From: Pseudomonadota bacterium | GTDB taxonomy: Bacteria; Pseudomonadota; Alphaproteobacteria; Rhodobacterales; Rhodobacteraceae | Length of the DNA: 62,179 nt | Direction: 5' to 3' | Assembly (NCBI GenBank): GCA_021813365.1 | Contig: JAKALB010000004.1 | Coordinates: 1-62,179, forward strand | Shown: one piece after another, positions 18,819-28,105 of the stretch | How the letters are laid out: every line of letters starts with the position of its first letter | How positions within the stretch are numbered: position 1 is the stretch's first letter | The notes under the pieces: model-generated | Seen by the model: the letters and a program-made list of their open reading frames with translations, nothing else | Told to the model about the DNA's origin: nothing | The model's database searches: none | Position numbers and translations under genes: made by a program

Positions 18819-19961
18819 ATGCGTATCGTCACCGCAGGCATCGGCCTGAGGGCCGGTCATGTTCTGTCCACGCTGAAGGCCCAGATGCCCGAGGCCGAGA
18901 TTGTGGGCTATCATGATCCGCAACCGACCTACCTGGAGATGATCGGCACCGACACGCCGCGCTATGACACAATCGAGGCCATGCTGTCGGATGCCCGGCC
19001 CGACCTGTTCTGCGTCTTTTCGCCCAATCTGTTCCACCTCGAACATATCCGGCTGGGGCTTGCGGCCGGGGTGCAGATCTTTACCGAAAAGCCGGTCGTG
19101 GTCTCGATCGAGGAAACCCTGGAACTGGCGCGCCTGCTGTCGATCCACGGCGGGGCGGGGCGGGCGATGGTTGGCCTGGTGCTGCGCTATTCCCAGCACA
19201 TGGTGGACCTGCGCGCCGCGCTGCAGGCCGGGCAGCTCGGCCGCATCGTCAGCCTCGAGGCGAACGAGCATATCGGTCCCTATCACGGCGCCTTCTTCAT
19301 GCGCGACTGGCGACGGATGGTGCGGTGGTCGGGCGGCTTCATGCTGGAAAAGTGCTGCCACGACATCGACATCTACAACATGGTCACAGCTTCGCGGCCC
19401 TCGCGGGTGGCCAGCTTTGGCGGGCGCAAATCGTTCCTCCCCGAGAATGCGCCCGCCTCGAACACCGAGGCCGAGATCTTTCATGTGAAGAAATCGGTCT
19501 GGAACGCGATCGACGATCCGTTCCGCTCCGATGGCGACATCATCGATTTCCAGACGGCGATCCTGCAATACGAAACCGGCGCCAGCCTGGCCTTCCACAC
19601 CAACCTGAACGTGCCCGACGAACACCGCCGGTTCTGCGTGATGGGCACGCATGGCATGGCCGAGGGCGACTTCGTGCGCGGCTATCTGAGGATCACCGCA
19701 CGCGATGGCACCCGCCTGGCGGATCACGATTACTCCCGCGGCGCCGCTGCCAAGGGCGCGCATTATGGCGCGGACGAGTTGATGTGCCGCGACATCGCCG
19801 CCTATCTGCGCGGCCAGACCGCGGGCCTGCCCGTTTCGATCCTCGACGCGATGGAGGCCGGAATTGCCGCGATCGCCCTGGATCAGGCGCGGATCACCGG
19901 CCAGATCGTCGATCTGACCCCGGTCTGGGCGCAACTGGACAGTCATGGGCTGCGCGGATGA
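18819..19961 (+). CDS. Gfo/Idh/MocA family oxidoreductase
   Basis: N-terminal dinucleotide fold, TEKPVVVS motif. Confidence 0.88.
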   Translation: MRIVTAGIGLRAGHVLSTLKAQMPEAEIVGYHDPQPTYLEMIGTDTPRYDTIEAMLSDARPDLFCVFSPNLFHLEHIRLGLAAGVQIFTEKPVVVSIEETLELARLLSIHGGAGRAMVGLVLRYSQHMVDLRAALQAGQLGRIVSLEANEHIGPYHGAFFMRDWRRMVRWSGGFMLEKCCHDIDIYNMVTASRPSRVASFGGRKSFLPENAPASNTEAEIFHVKKSVWNAIDDPFRSDGDIIDFQTAILQYETGASLAFHTNLNVPDEHRRFCVMGTHGMAEGDFVRGYLRITARDGTRLADHDYSRGAAAKGAHYGADELMCRDIAAYLRGQTAGLPVSILDAMEAGIAAIALDQARITGQIVDLTPVWAQLDSHGLRG

Positions 19962-20977
19962 CCGAACCCGGCGCGCATATGGCGGCCGAGATCGCCGAAG
20001 CCCCGGACGCCTTTGCCCGGGCCCTGGTGAAAAGTGTCTCTGACAAGGCCAAAATGCAGATCTCTTCCCTGCATCTGGATCGGGCACGCGCCTTCTACAC
20101 CATCGCCCGCGGCTCGTCCGATGCGGTGGCGAATGTGCTGTCCTACGAATTCATGCGCGAACTCGGCCGGCCGATGACCTCGCTGCCGCCCTCGATCTTT
20201 TCCCTGGGGGGCGGGGTGGATCTGGCGGGTTGTGCGGCGCTGGTGATCAGCCAATCCGGCGCTTCGGACGATCTGGTGCGCTCGGCCGAAGGCGCGCGGC
20301 GCAGCGGGGCTGCCGTCGTGGCCCTGGTCAACACGCCGGGATCCCGGGTCGAGGCCGCCGCCAGCCTGGCCCTGCCGGTGCTGGCCGGCCCCGAACTGGC
20401 GGTGCCGGCCACCAAGACGGTCATCGCCTCCATCGCTGCCGGCATGGCGCTGCTGGCGCAACTGGCCCCCGGCTATGGCGCCCGCGCCGACGACTCGGCC
20501 GCCGCGCTGCGCGGTCTCGCCGGCCAGGCCCTGCCCGAGACCAGGGCGCTGATCGCCGCCTTCCTGCGCGCTCAGCATGTCTATGTCATCGGCCGCGATA
20601 CCGGATTCGGCGCGGCGCAGGAACTGGCGCTGAAGCTGAAGGAAACCTGCGCCCTGCATGCCGAGGCCTACTCTGCCACCGAAGTGCTGCACGGCCCGCT
20701 GCAACTGGCGACCAATCCGCTGCTGATCGTGATCCTCGATACCGAACAGCCCGATGTGCAAGACAGTCTCGATACGGCCGAAAATCGCCTGCGCGGCGCC
20801 GGAGGAGTGGTGGTGCGGCTGCGCCCCTCGGACATGGGCCTGCGCAACCTGACACCAGCGGCCGCGGCCGCGGCGCTCTTGTGCCTGACCTATCCTCTGG
20901 TGCTGGCCACCGCCGTTGCGCTGGGGCATGACCCGGATCACCCGGCCACGCTTGCAAAAATGACACGGACGACATGA
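19958..20977 (+). CDS. SIS-domain protein, GlmS-C/NagB-II-like (candidate glucosamine-6-P deaminase)
   Basis: ARGSSDAVANVLSYEFMRELGRP, GPELAVPATKTV, ELALKLKETCALHAEAYSATEVLHGP; ATGA overlap supports start. Confidence 0.85.
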   Translation: MTEPGAHMAAEIAEAPDAFARALVKSVSDKAKMQISSLHLDRARAFYTIARGSSDAVANVLSYEFMRELGRPMTSLPPSIFSLGGGVDLAGCAALVISQSGASDDLVRSAEGARRSGAAVVALVNTPGSRVEAAASLALPVLAGPELAVPATKTVIASIAAGMALLAQLAPGYGARADDSAAALRGLAGQALPETRALIAAFLRAQHVYVIGRDTGFGAAQELALKLKETCALHAEAYSATEVLHGPLQLATNPLLIVILDTEQPDVQDSLDTAENRLRGAGGVVVRLRPSDMGLRNLTPAAAAAALLCLTYPLVLATAVALGHDPDHPATLAKMTRTT

Positions 20978-22038
20978 ACGATCTGAGCCGCCACGCCACC
21001 TGGCAGGAAATCCACGCGCAGCCGGCGCTCTGGGCCGCCTGGGGCCACAGCCTGCCCGTGGCCGAGTTGCGGGCCTGGGTCGCGGCGCAGGGGGCGGGCG
21101 AGGTCTGGTTCTGCGGCGCCGGTTCGTCGGCCTATCTGGGCGACATCCTGTGCAGCCATTTGCCGCTGGGCCGGTTTCGCGCCGTGCCGACGACCGATCT
21201 GGTCAGTCGCCCCGCCAGCTATCTGACCGGACGCAAGCCCCTGATCGTCAGCTTTGGCCGGTCGGGCAACAGCGCCGAAAGCCTGGCCACGCTGGATGCG
21301 CTGGACCGGCTTGCCCCTGATGCCCCGCGGATGAACATCACCTGCAACGCCGCCTCGGCCCTTGCCGGGCGCGCCACTCCGGGCCGCGCGGTGATCCTGC
21401 CCGAGGCCACGCACGACGCGGGCTTTGCCATGACGTCAAGCTTTACCACGATGCTGCTGACCGCCCTGGCAATCTTTGACACCGGAGCGCCGGAATCCGC
21501 GATTCCGGCCATCATGGAGACGCTTTCGGCAACCTTGTCCCGGCTTCTTCCGCAATTCGCCGACCATGCCGCCGCCGCCCGCACCCCGCAGCGCGCCGTC
21601 TTCCTGGGAGCCGGCCCGCTGGCTTTTGCTGCGCGTGAGGCCGCGCTGAAAGTGATGGAGCTGTCCGCCGGCCAGATCGCCGCCCTGTGGGAATCGTCGC
21701 TGGGCTTTCGCCATGGTCCGAAAAGCTTTGTCCGTCCGGGCACCGACATCTGGCTGTTTTTGTCGGCCGATGCCCACGCGGCCCGTTATGACGCCGACCT
21801 TGTGGCCGAGCTGCACCAGCAATTTCCCCAGTGCCGCGTCACCTCGGTCGGGCCGGGCGGCGATCTGGATGTTTCCACTGCGCCCTGGGGCATGGTCCTG
21901 CCGGTCGTTCTGGCTCAGGTGCTGGCCGTCACCTGGTCGGACCGCCTCGGTCTGAACGTCGACGACCCGTTTGCCGGGGCCGGCACGCTCAGTCGTGTCG
22001 TATCAGCCGTAAGGCTGCATCCCGTGGAGGCGCCATGA
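20974..22038 (+). CDS. agaS: SIS-domain protein, AgaS-like (candidate galactosamine-6-P deaminase/isomerase)
   Basis: FCGAGSSAYLGD, LIVSFGRSGNSAESL, GFAMTSSFTTML, ALWESSLGFRHGPKSFV, VDDPFAGAGTLSRVV. Confidence 0.8.
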   Translation: MNDLSRHATWQEIHAQPALWAAWGHSLPVAELRAWVAAQGAGEVWFCGAGSSAYLGDILCSHLPLGRFRAVPTTDLVSRPASYLTGRKPLIVSFGRSGNSAESLATLDALDRLAPDAPRMNITCNAASALAGRATPGRAVILPEATHDAGFAMTSSFTTMLLTALAIFDTGAPESAIPAIMETLSATLSRLLPQFADHAAAARTPQRAVFLGAGPLAFAAREAALKVMELSAGQIAALWESSLGFRHGPKSFVRPGTDIWLFLSADAHAARYDADLVAELHQQFPQCRVTSVGPGGDLDVSTAPWGMVLPVVLAQVLAVTWSDRLGLNVDDPFAGAGTLSRVVSAVRLHPVEAP

Positions 22039-22943
22039 TTGCCGCAGGCATCGACCTTGGAGGCACCAAGATCGAAGCGCAGGTGTTCGACGCCGACTGG
22101 CAGGTCGTGGCTAGGCGGCGCGTCGATACGCCGCGCGTTTATGCCGATCTGGTCTCTGAAATGGCCAAGATCGTGGCCTGGGTGCAAGGGCAGGCCCCCG
22201 GGATTGCGATCGGTGTCGCCTCGGCCGGGCTGATCAACGCCGCCACCGGACTGGCGTTGACCGCCAACCTGCCGGCCACCGGCCGGCCCTTTGTGGCCGA
22301 TCTGACAGCGGCGACGGGCCGCCCGGTCCGCTTTGTGAACGATTGCCGCGCCCTGACCCTGTCCGAGGCGATCTTCGGCGCCGCCAGGGGGCAAAGCCCG
22401 GCAATCGGGCTGATCCTGGGCACCGGCCTGGGCGGTGGCGTTGCGATCGAGGGTCGGCTGATCACTGGCCTCTCCGGCGCGGGCGGCGAGTTCGGGCATT
22501 TCCCGCTGTCGGCCGTCCCGGTCGCCAGGCACAACCTGCCGATCCTGCCCTGCGGCTGTGGCCGCATCGGCTGCACCGAAACGCTGATCGCCGGCCCCGG
22601 CCTGACGCGGCTGGCCAAGGCGCGGACCGGGCGCGACCTGACCCCGCCCGAGATCGCCGCGCGGCGCAGAATCGAGCCTGACATTGCCGAAACCTGGGCG
22701 ATCTGGCTCGAGCTGCTGACCGACCTGCTGATCACCCTGACGATGACCGTCGACCCCGCCTGCATCGTGCTGGGCGGCGGGCTGTCGCGGATCGACGGGC
22801 TGCTCGACGATCTGCGACCGGCGCTGGCCAAGGCGCAACTGCCGGCATTTCCGGTGCCCGAGTTGCGTCTGGCCGAGGGGGGCGATGCCAGCGGCGCGCG
22901 GGGAGCGGCCTGGGCCGCCTGGAGGGATCAGGATCATGGCTGA
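22035..22943 (+). CDS. ROK family sugar kinase (candidate N-acetylhexosamine kinase)
   Basis: AGIDLGGTKIEAQVFD, GTGLGGGVAIEG, PCGCGRIGCTET ROK zinc motif; ATGA overlap supports start. Confidence 0.9.
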   Translation: MIAAGIDLGGTKIEAQVFDADWQVVARRRVDTPRVYADLVSEMAKIVAWVQGQAPGIAIGVASAGLINAATGLALTANLPATGRPFVADLTAATGRPVRFVNDCRALTLSEAIFGAARGQSPAIGLILGTGLGGGVAIEGRLITGLSGAGGEFGHFPLSAVPVARHNLPILPCGCGRIGCTETLIAGPGLTRLAKARTGRDLTPPEIAARRRIEPDIAETWAIWLELLTDLLITLTMTVDPACIVLGGGLSRIDGLLDDLRPALAKAQLPAFPVPELRLAEGGDASGARGAAWAAWRDQDHG

Positions 22944-24231
22944 CATCCTGCGCGACATCATCCGTCGCAATCGGCTGGGCGAACCTGCGGCGATCCCCTC
23001 GGTCTGCACCGCCCATCCCGACGTGCTGCGCGCCTGCCTGGCCCGTGCAGCGCGGCTGGGCCGGCCGCTGGTCGTCGAGGCGACCTCGAATCAGGTGAAT
23101 CAGGACGGCGGCTATACCGGCATGCGCCCGGCCGATTTTGCCGGATTCGTCACGAACATTGCGGAAGACGTGGGTTTTCCGATCTGGCAGCTGGTGCTGG
23201 GCGGCGACCACCTGGGCCCGCAGGCCTGGCGCAGGCAACCGGCGGCGGCGGCGATGGGCAAGGCCCGGGTGATGATCGCCGACTATGTGCGGGCCGGTTT
23301 CACCAAGATTCATCTGGACTGTTCCGAAGGCTGCGCAGGAGAGCCGGCACAGGTTGGCGATGCCACGGCCGCCGCACGGGCGGCCGACCTGGCTGGGGTG
23401 GCAGTGAGCGCCGCCCCAGACCCCGCCGCCCTGTTGTTCGTGATCGGCACCGAGGTTCCGCCTCCCGGCGGCGCGCGGATGGACGAGGCCGGGGATATTC
23501 GGCCCACCACGCCAAATGCAGCCCGGGCCACCCTGGCGGCGCATCGTGCCGCCTTCGTTTCGGCCGGTCTGGAGACGGTCTTGCCGCAGATCGGCGGTCT
23601 GGTCGTGCAGCCGGGTGTCGAGTTTTCGCCCATGCGCGTGCATCACATGCCGCTGGAACGTGACCCTGGCCTGCGCGCCGCGCTGGAGGATTGGCCGCAC
23701 CTGTGTCTCGAGGCGCATTCGACCGATTATCAGAGCCCCGCCTGTTTCCAGCGCCTGGCCGAACTGGGTTTTGCCTTTCAGAAGGTCGGCCCTGCGCTGA
23801 CCTTTGCCTGGCGCGCGGCGATCTATGCCCTGGACCAGTTGGCGCATATCGCCGGCTGGGCCGATCAGCCGCCGCTGGCCGAGGTGATGGAGCGGTTGAT
23901 GCTGGCCAATCCGGCGCATTGGTCGGACCATTACCATCCCGAGGCCGGCGATCTGCGGGTGCAGCGCCATTTCGGCCTGGCCGATCGCATCCGCTACTAC
24001 TGGCCCATGCCGCAGGCCCAGGCCGCCGTCAGCGCCCTGTTTGCGGCATTCGAAGGCAAGATCCTGCCCCGCCCGATGCTGGAGCAGGCCTTCAGGCCGG
24101 CCCTGCTGGACCGCGCCGCCGAAGCCGGCGCCTTCACGGCCGACCGGCTGGCCCAAGCCGCAATTTCCCTGGCGCTCGACCCCTATTTCCTGGATACGGC
24201 GGCCACTCGAACCCTGGAGCCTGACAGATGA
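22936..24231 (+). CDS. GatZ/KbaZ-like protein (annotated as tagatose-bisphosphate aldolase non-catalytic subunit family)
   Basis: IPSVCTAHPDVLRACL, VEATSNQVNQDGGYTGM, LGGDHLGPQAWR, CLEAHSTDYQSP. Confidence 0.88.
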   Translation: MADILRDIIRRNRLGEPAAIPSVCTAHPDVLRACLARAARLGRPLVVEATSNQVNQDGGYTGMRPADFAGFVTNIAEDVGFPIWQLVLGGDHLGPQAWRRQPAAAAMGKARVMIADYVRAGFTKIHLDCSEGCAGEPAQVGDATAAARAADLAGVAVSAAPDPAALLFVIGTEVPPPGGARMDEAGDIRPTTPNAARATLAAHRAAFVSAGLETVLPQIGGLVVQPGVEFSPMRVHHMPLERDPGLRAALEDWPHLCLEAHSTDYQSPACFQRLAELGFAFQKVGPALTFAWRAAIYALDQLAHIAGWADQPPLAEVMERLMLANPAHWSDHYHPEAGDLRVQRHFGLADRIRYYWPMPQAQAAVSALFAAFEGKILPRPMLEQAFRPALLDRAAEAGAFTADRLAQAAISLALDPYFLDTAATRTLEPDR

Positions 24232-25409
24232 GCCGCGCGCTTTGGCTTTGCCCCGACCGGCTGTTTGACGGCGAACGCCTGCAATGCGGGCTGGCCCTCG
24301 GTCTGCTGGATGGCCGCACGACAGAGCTGCGCCCCGTCTCGACCCTGCCGAAAGCGGCGATGCGGCTTGAATTGCCGGGCACTCTGACCCCCGGCTTTCT
24401 GGACTTGCAGGTGAATGGCGGCGGGGATGTGCTGTTCAACACCTCGCCCAGCCCCGCGGGCATCGCGGCCATTGCCGCGGCACATCGGAGGTTCGGCACC
24501 GTCGGAATTCTGCCCACGCTGATCACCGACACGCCCCAGGTTCTGGCCCGCGCCGTCGATGCCGCCCTCGCCGCGCGGCACCGGCCCGGTTTTCTGGGCA
24601 TCCATATCGAAGGCCCGCATCTGTCGATCCCCCGGCGCGGCACGCATCGCGCAGCCTTCATCCGGCCGTTGGACGACACCACCATCGCCCATGTCACCCG
24701 CCTGCGCGCCGCGGGCATTCCGGTGATGCTGACCCTGGCGCCCGAGGCGGTGCAGCCCGGCCAGGTGCGGCGGCTGGCAGAGACCGGCTGCATCGTCTCG
24801 ATCGGGCATTCCGATGCCACGGCCCAGCAAACCCGGGCCCTGCTGGCCGAAGGGGCGAATTGCTTTACCCATCTGTTCAACGCCATGTCGCCCATGCTGA
24901 ACCGCACGCCGGGCGTGACGGGGGCCTGCATCAACTCGACCGCCTATGCCGGGATCATCTGCGACGGCACCCATGTGGCCGACGAGATGGTGGGTCTGGC
25001 GATCCGGGCACGGCCGGTGCCAGACCGGATGTTCCTGGTGTCGGACGCCATGCCCACCGTCGGAGGATCGGATCATTTCAGCCTCTATGGTGACGAGATC
25101 CGGCTGAAGGAAGGCCGTCTGGTCAATGCCGAGGGCTCGCTGGCCGGGGCGCATGTGACCATGGCAGAGAGCCTGGCGCGGCTGATCACGGTTGTGGGCG
25201 TCGACCCGGATCAGGCGCTGCGCATGACCTCGTCGATCCCCGCCCGGGTGATCGGCCGCCCGGACCTGGGCCGCCTGCAAGAGCGCGATCCGGCCGACCT
25301 GCTGCTGCTGGACGACGCCTGGGCCGTCACCGGCACCCTGCTGGCGCGGACCCCGGGCATCCCGGCAGCACCTGCGCTTTTCGTTGACCGCCGGGACGCA
25401 GGGGGCTAA
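24228..25409 (+). CDS. nagA: N-acetylglucosamine-6-phosphate deacetylase NagA
   Basis: LTPGFLDLQVNGGGDVLFN, GIHIEGPHL, SIGHSDATAQQT, CFTHLFNAMSPMLNRTPGVTGA. Confidence 0.93.
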   Translation: MSRALWLCPDRLFDGERLQCGLALGLLDGRTTELRPVSTLPKAAMRLELPGTLTPGFLDLQVNGGGDVLFNTSPSPAGIAAIAAAHRRFGTVGILPTLITDTPQVLARAVDAALAARHRPGFLGIHIEGPHLSIPRRGTHRAAFIRPLDDTTIAHVTRLRAAGIPVMLTLAPEAVQPGQVRRLAETGCIVSIGHSDATAQQTRALLAEGANCFTHLFNAMSPMLNRTPGVTGACINSTAYAGIICDGTHVADEMVGLAIRARPVPDRMFLVSDAMPTVGGSDHFSLYGDEIRLKEGRLVNAEGSLAGAHVTMAESLARLITVVGVDPDQALRMTSSIPARVIGRPDLGRLQERDPADLLLLDDAWAVTGTLLARTPGIPAAPALFVDRRDAGG

Positions 25410-25435
25410 GCGGACCTGAAACCGCGAGGCGCCCC

Positions 25436-26050
25436 TTGACCATCCATCTCTACCAGAACGATCTGCCCGATGGCCTGAGCTTTGGCTCGATCGTCGCCAT
25501 CGATACCGAAACCATGGGCCTCGACCCGCGCCGTGACCGGCTGTGCGTGGTGCAACTGTCGGCTGGCGATGGCCACGCCCATCTGGTGCAGATCGCCAGG
25601 GGCCAGACCCGCGCGCCAAATCTGGAACGGCTGCTCGCTGATCCCGCCGTGTTGAAACTGTTCCACTTCGGCCGGTTCGACATCGCCATGCTGCAAAGGG
25701 CCTTCGGGGTGCGAACGGCACCGGTCTGGTGCACCAAGATCGCCTCAAGGCTGGTCCGCACCTTTACCGACCGGCACGGGCTGAAATACCTGTTGCAGGA
25801 ACTGGTGGGCGTCGATGTCTCGAAGGCGCAGCAGACCTCTGACTGGGGTTCGACCACACTGACCGACGCGCAAAGGGACTATGCCGCCTCGGACGTGCTG
25901 TATCTGCACAAGCTGAAGATCGAGCTTGAGGCGATCCTGCGCCGGGAGGGCCGGCTCGACCTGGCGCAGCGCTGTTTCGACTTCCTGCCGACCCGGGCCG
26001 AACTGGACCTGCTTGGCTGGGACGAACCCAATGACATCTTCCACCACTGA
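25436..26050 (+). CDS. rnd: Ribonuclease D-like 3'-5' exonuclease (short form)
   Basis: AIDTETMGLDPRRDRLCVVQLS, FGRFDIAML, AASDVLYLHKL DEDD motifs; TTG start; no room for HRDC domain. Confidence 0.88.
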   Translation: MTIHLYQNDLPDGLSFGSIVAIDTETMGLDPRRDRLCVVQLSAGDGHAHLVQIARGQTRAPNLERLLADPAVLKLFHFGRFDIAMLQRAFGVRTAPVWCTKIASRLVRTFTDRHGLKYLLQELVGVDVSKAQQTSDWGSTTLTDAQRDYAASDVLYLHKLKIELEAILRREGRLDLAQRCFDFLPTRAELDLLGWDEPNDIFHH

Positions 26051-26996
26051 CCTGCTGGCCACCGCCCGCCGCGTCATCCGCCGCGAGGCCGAGGCGCTGA
26101 CCCTGCTGGCCGCCTCGCTGGGCGACAGCTTTGGGCAGGCGGTGGACATGATCATGCTGGCCAAGGGGCGGGTCATCGTCTCGGGCATGGGAAAATCCGG
26201 CCATGTCGCGCGCAAGGTGGCGGCGACGTTTGCTTCGACCGGCACGCCGGCGCAATTCGTTCATCCGGCCGAGGCCAGCCATGGCGATCTTGGCATGGTG
26301 ATGCGTGGCGATGTGGTGCTGGTGCTGTCGAACTCGGGCGAGACACCGGAACTGGCCGATATCATTGCCCATACCCGCCGGTTCGGCATTCCGCTGATCG
26401 GGGTCGCCGCGCGGGCGGATTGCACGCTGCTGCGGTCTTCCGATGTGGCTCTGGTATTGCCCGATGCACCCGAAGCCTGCGAGACCGGGATCGTCCCCAC
26501 CACCTCGACCACCATGACCCTAGCGCTTGGCGATGCCCTGGCCATCGCGCTGATGGAACATCGCCAGTTCACCCCGGAACATTTCCGCATCTTCCACCCC
26601 GGCGGCAAACTGGGGGCGCGGTTGCTGAAGGTGCGCGACCTGATGCACCGCGACATGCCGCTGGTGCCGCTGGAGACGCCGATGAGCGAGGCGCTGCTTG
26701 CCATGAGCCGGCATGGCTTTGGCGTCGTGGGCATCACCGCGGCCGATGGCCGTTTGGCGGGCATCGTCACCGACGGCGACCTGCGGCGGCACATGGACGG
26801 GCTGTTGTCGCATACCGCCCGGCAGGTGATGACCAGATCCCCGCGCACCATCGCGCCCGACGCCCTGGCCGAAGCCGCCCTGGCCCAGATGCAGGACCGC
26901 AAGATCACCTGCCTGTTCGTGCAGTCGGCCGAGCCTGGCGCCCGTCCCGAAGGCATCCTGCACATCCACGACCTGCTGCGCGCCGGAGTGGCCTGA
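26031..26996 (+). CDS. kdsD: Arabinose-5-phosphate isomerase (KpsF/GutQ/KdsD)
   Basis: SIS domain (GMGKSGHVARKVAATFASTGTPAQFVHPAEASHGDLGM) plus two CBS domains. Confidence 0.93.
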   Translation: MTSSTTDLLATARRVIRREAEALTLLAASLGDSFGQAVDMIMLAKGRVIVSGMGKSGHVARKVAATFASTGTPAQFVHPAEASHGDLGMVMRGDVVLVLSNSGETPELADIIAHTRRFGIPLIGVAARADCTLLRSSDVALVLPDAPEACETGIVPTTSTTMTLALGDALAIALMEHRQFTPEHFRIFHPGGKLGARLLKVRDLMHRDMPLVPLETPMSEALLAMSRHGFGVVGITAADGRLAGIVTDGDLRRHMDGLLSHTARQVMTRSPRTIAPDALAEAALAQMQDRKITCLFVQSAEPGARPEGILHIHDLLRAGVA

Positions 26997-26997
26997 C

Positions 26998-27615
26998 ATG
27001 CTGGGCCTGGGCCATGACAACTTGCACTCTGCGCTGGTTGCCTGGGCCAAGATCCTGCTGCCGCTGGCTGCGCTGGCGATCCTGTCGACCCTGTTCATGG
27101 TCTCGCATCCGGTGAATCCGGTCGACGCCATCCCCTATGCCGAAGCAACGATCGAGGACCGCCTGCGCGAACCCCGGCTGACCGGCCCGGCCTTTGCCGG
27201 CATGACCGAGGATCGGACCGCCGTGACCCTGACCGCAGACGAGGCGATGCCGGGCCTGCCGGGCTCGACCAGCGCGGGCGAGGCCAAGGGGCTGGCAGGC
27301 AGGATCGAAACACCTGATGGCGTGACAACCGACCTGACCGCCGCCACCGCCACGCTGGATCAGCAGTCAAGGATCGTCACCTTGGCCGGCGGCGTGACGT
27401 TTCGCAACTCTGCCGGATACCAGGCCGCGACCGACAGTCTGACCGTGGCGCTCGACCGCACCCGGCTGCAAAGCGGCGGCGCAGTCACGGCAACTTCGCC
27501 ATTTGGCACGCTGACGGCGGGCGGTCTTCTGCTGATGCGGGGCGCGGACGGGCACTACAGGCTGGATTTCACCGGCGGCGTGCGGCTGATATACATTCCC
27601 AAGACCTCCGGATGA
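26998..27615 (+). CDS. lptC: LPS export protein LptC
   Basis: N-terminal TM plus OstA-like beta domain; adjacent to lptA and lptB. Confidence 0.88.
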   Translation: MLGLGHDNLHSALVAWAKILLPLAALAILSTLFMVSHPVNPVDAIPYAEATIEDRLREPRLTGPAFAGMTEDRTAVTLTADEAMPGLPGSTSAGEAKGLAGRIETPDGVTTDLTAATATLDQQSRIVTLAGGVTFRNSAGYQAATDSLTVALDRTRLQSGGAVTATSPFGTLTAGGLLLMRGADGHYRLDFTGGVRLIYIPKTSG

Positions 27616-27619
27616 CCTG

Positions 27620-28105
27620 TTGATGACCAGAGTGCAATTCATGGTGGCGTTTCTGGCGCTGCTGACCGCGCCCGCGCTGGCCGGCACCGGAGTGAGCTTT
27701 GCCGGGCTCAAGACCGATCCGAAGGCCCCTGTGCAGGTGCAGGCCGACCAGCTTTCGATCAACCAGACCGACGGCAGCGCCACGTTCAGCGGCAATGTCG
27801 TCGTCACCCAGTCGGATCTCGAGCTGAAAGCCGCCACCGTGACGGTGGTCTACGAGCAGGATGGCAAGGGCATCGCGGAACTGCACGCCACCGGCGGTGT
27901 CACGATCAGGGCCGGTGACAACGCCGCTTCGGCCGAAGATGCGATCTATACGGTGGCAACGGCCGAACTTGTGCTGTCGGGCAAGGTGCTGCTGGCGGAA
28001 GGCCAGGCAACGCTGTCGGGCGACAAGCTGACGATCAATCTCAGGACCGGCCTGGGCACGATGGACGGACGGGTCACGACGACCTTCGCGCCGGGGGGCA
28101 ACTGA
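27620..28105 (+). CDS. lptA: LPS transport periplasmic protein LptA
   Basis: Signal peptide, PVQVQADQLSINQTDGSATFSGNVVVTQ OstA motif. Confidence 0.92.
   Translation: MMTRVQFMVAFLALLTAPALAGTGVSFAGLKTDPKAPVQVQADQLSINQTDGSATFSGNVVVTQSDLELKAATVTVVYEQDGKGIAELHATGGVTIRAGDNAASAEDAIYTVATAELVLSGKVLLAEGQATLSGDKLTINLRTGLGTMDGRVTTTFAPGGN

Noticed and set aside
27181-27220. PAFAGMTEDR in LptC resembling a translated extragenic palindrome
   Set aside because: LptC homologues plausibly carry a similar P-x-F-x-G-x-T segment at this position, so it is more simply native coding sequence.
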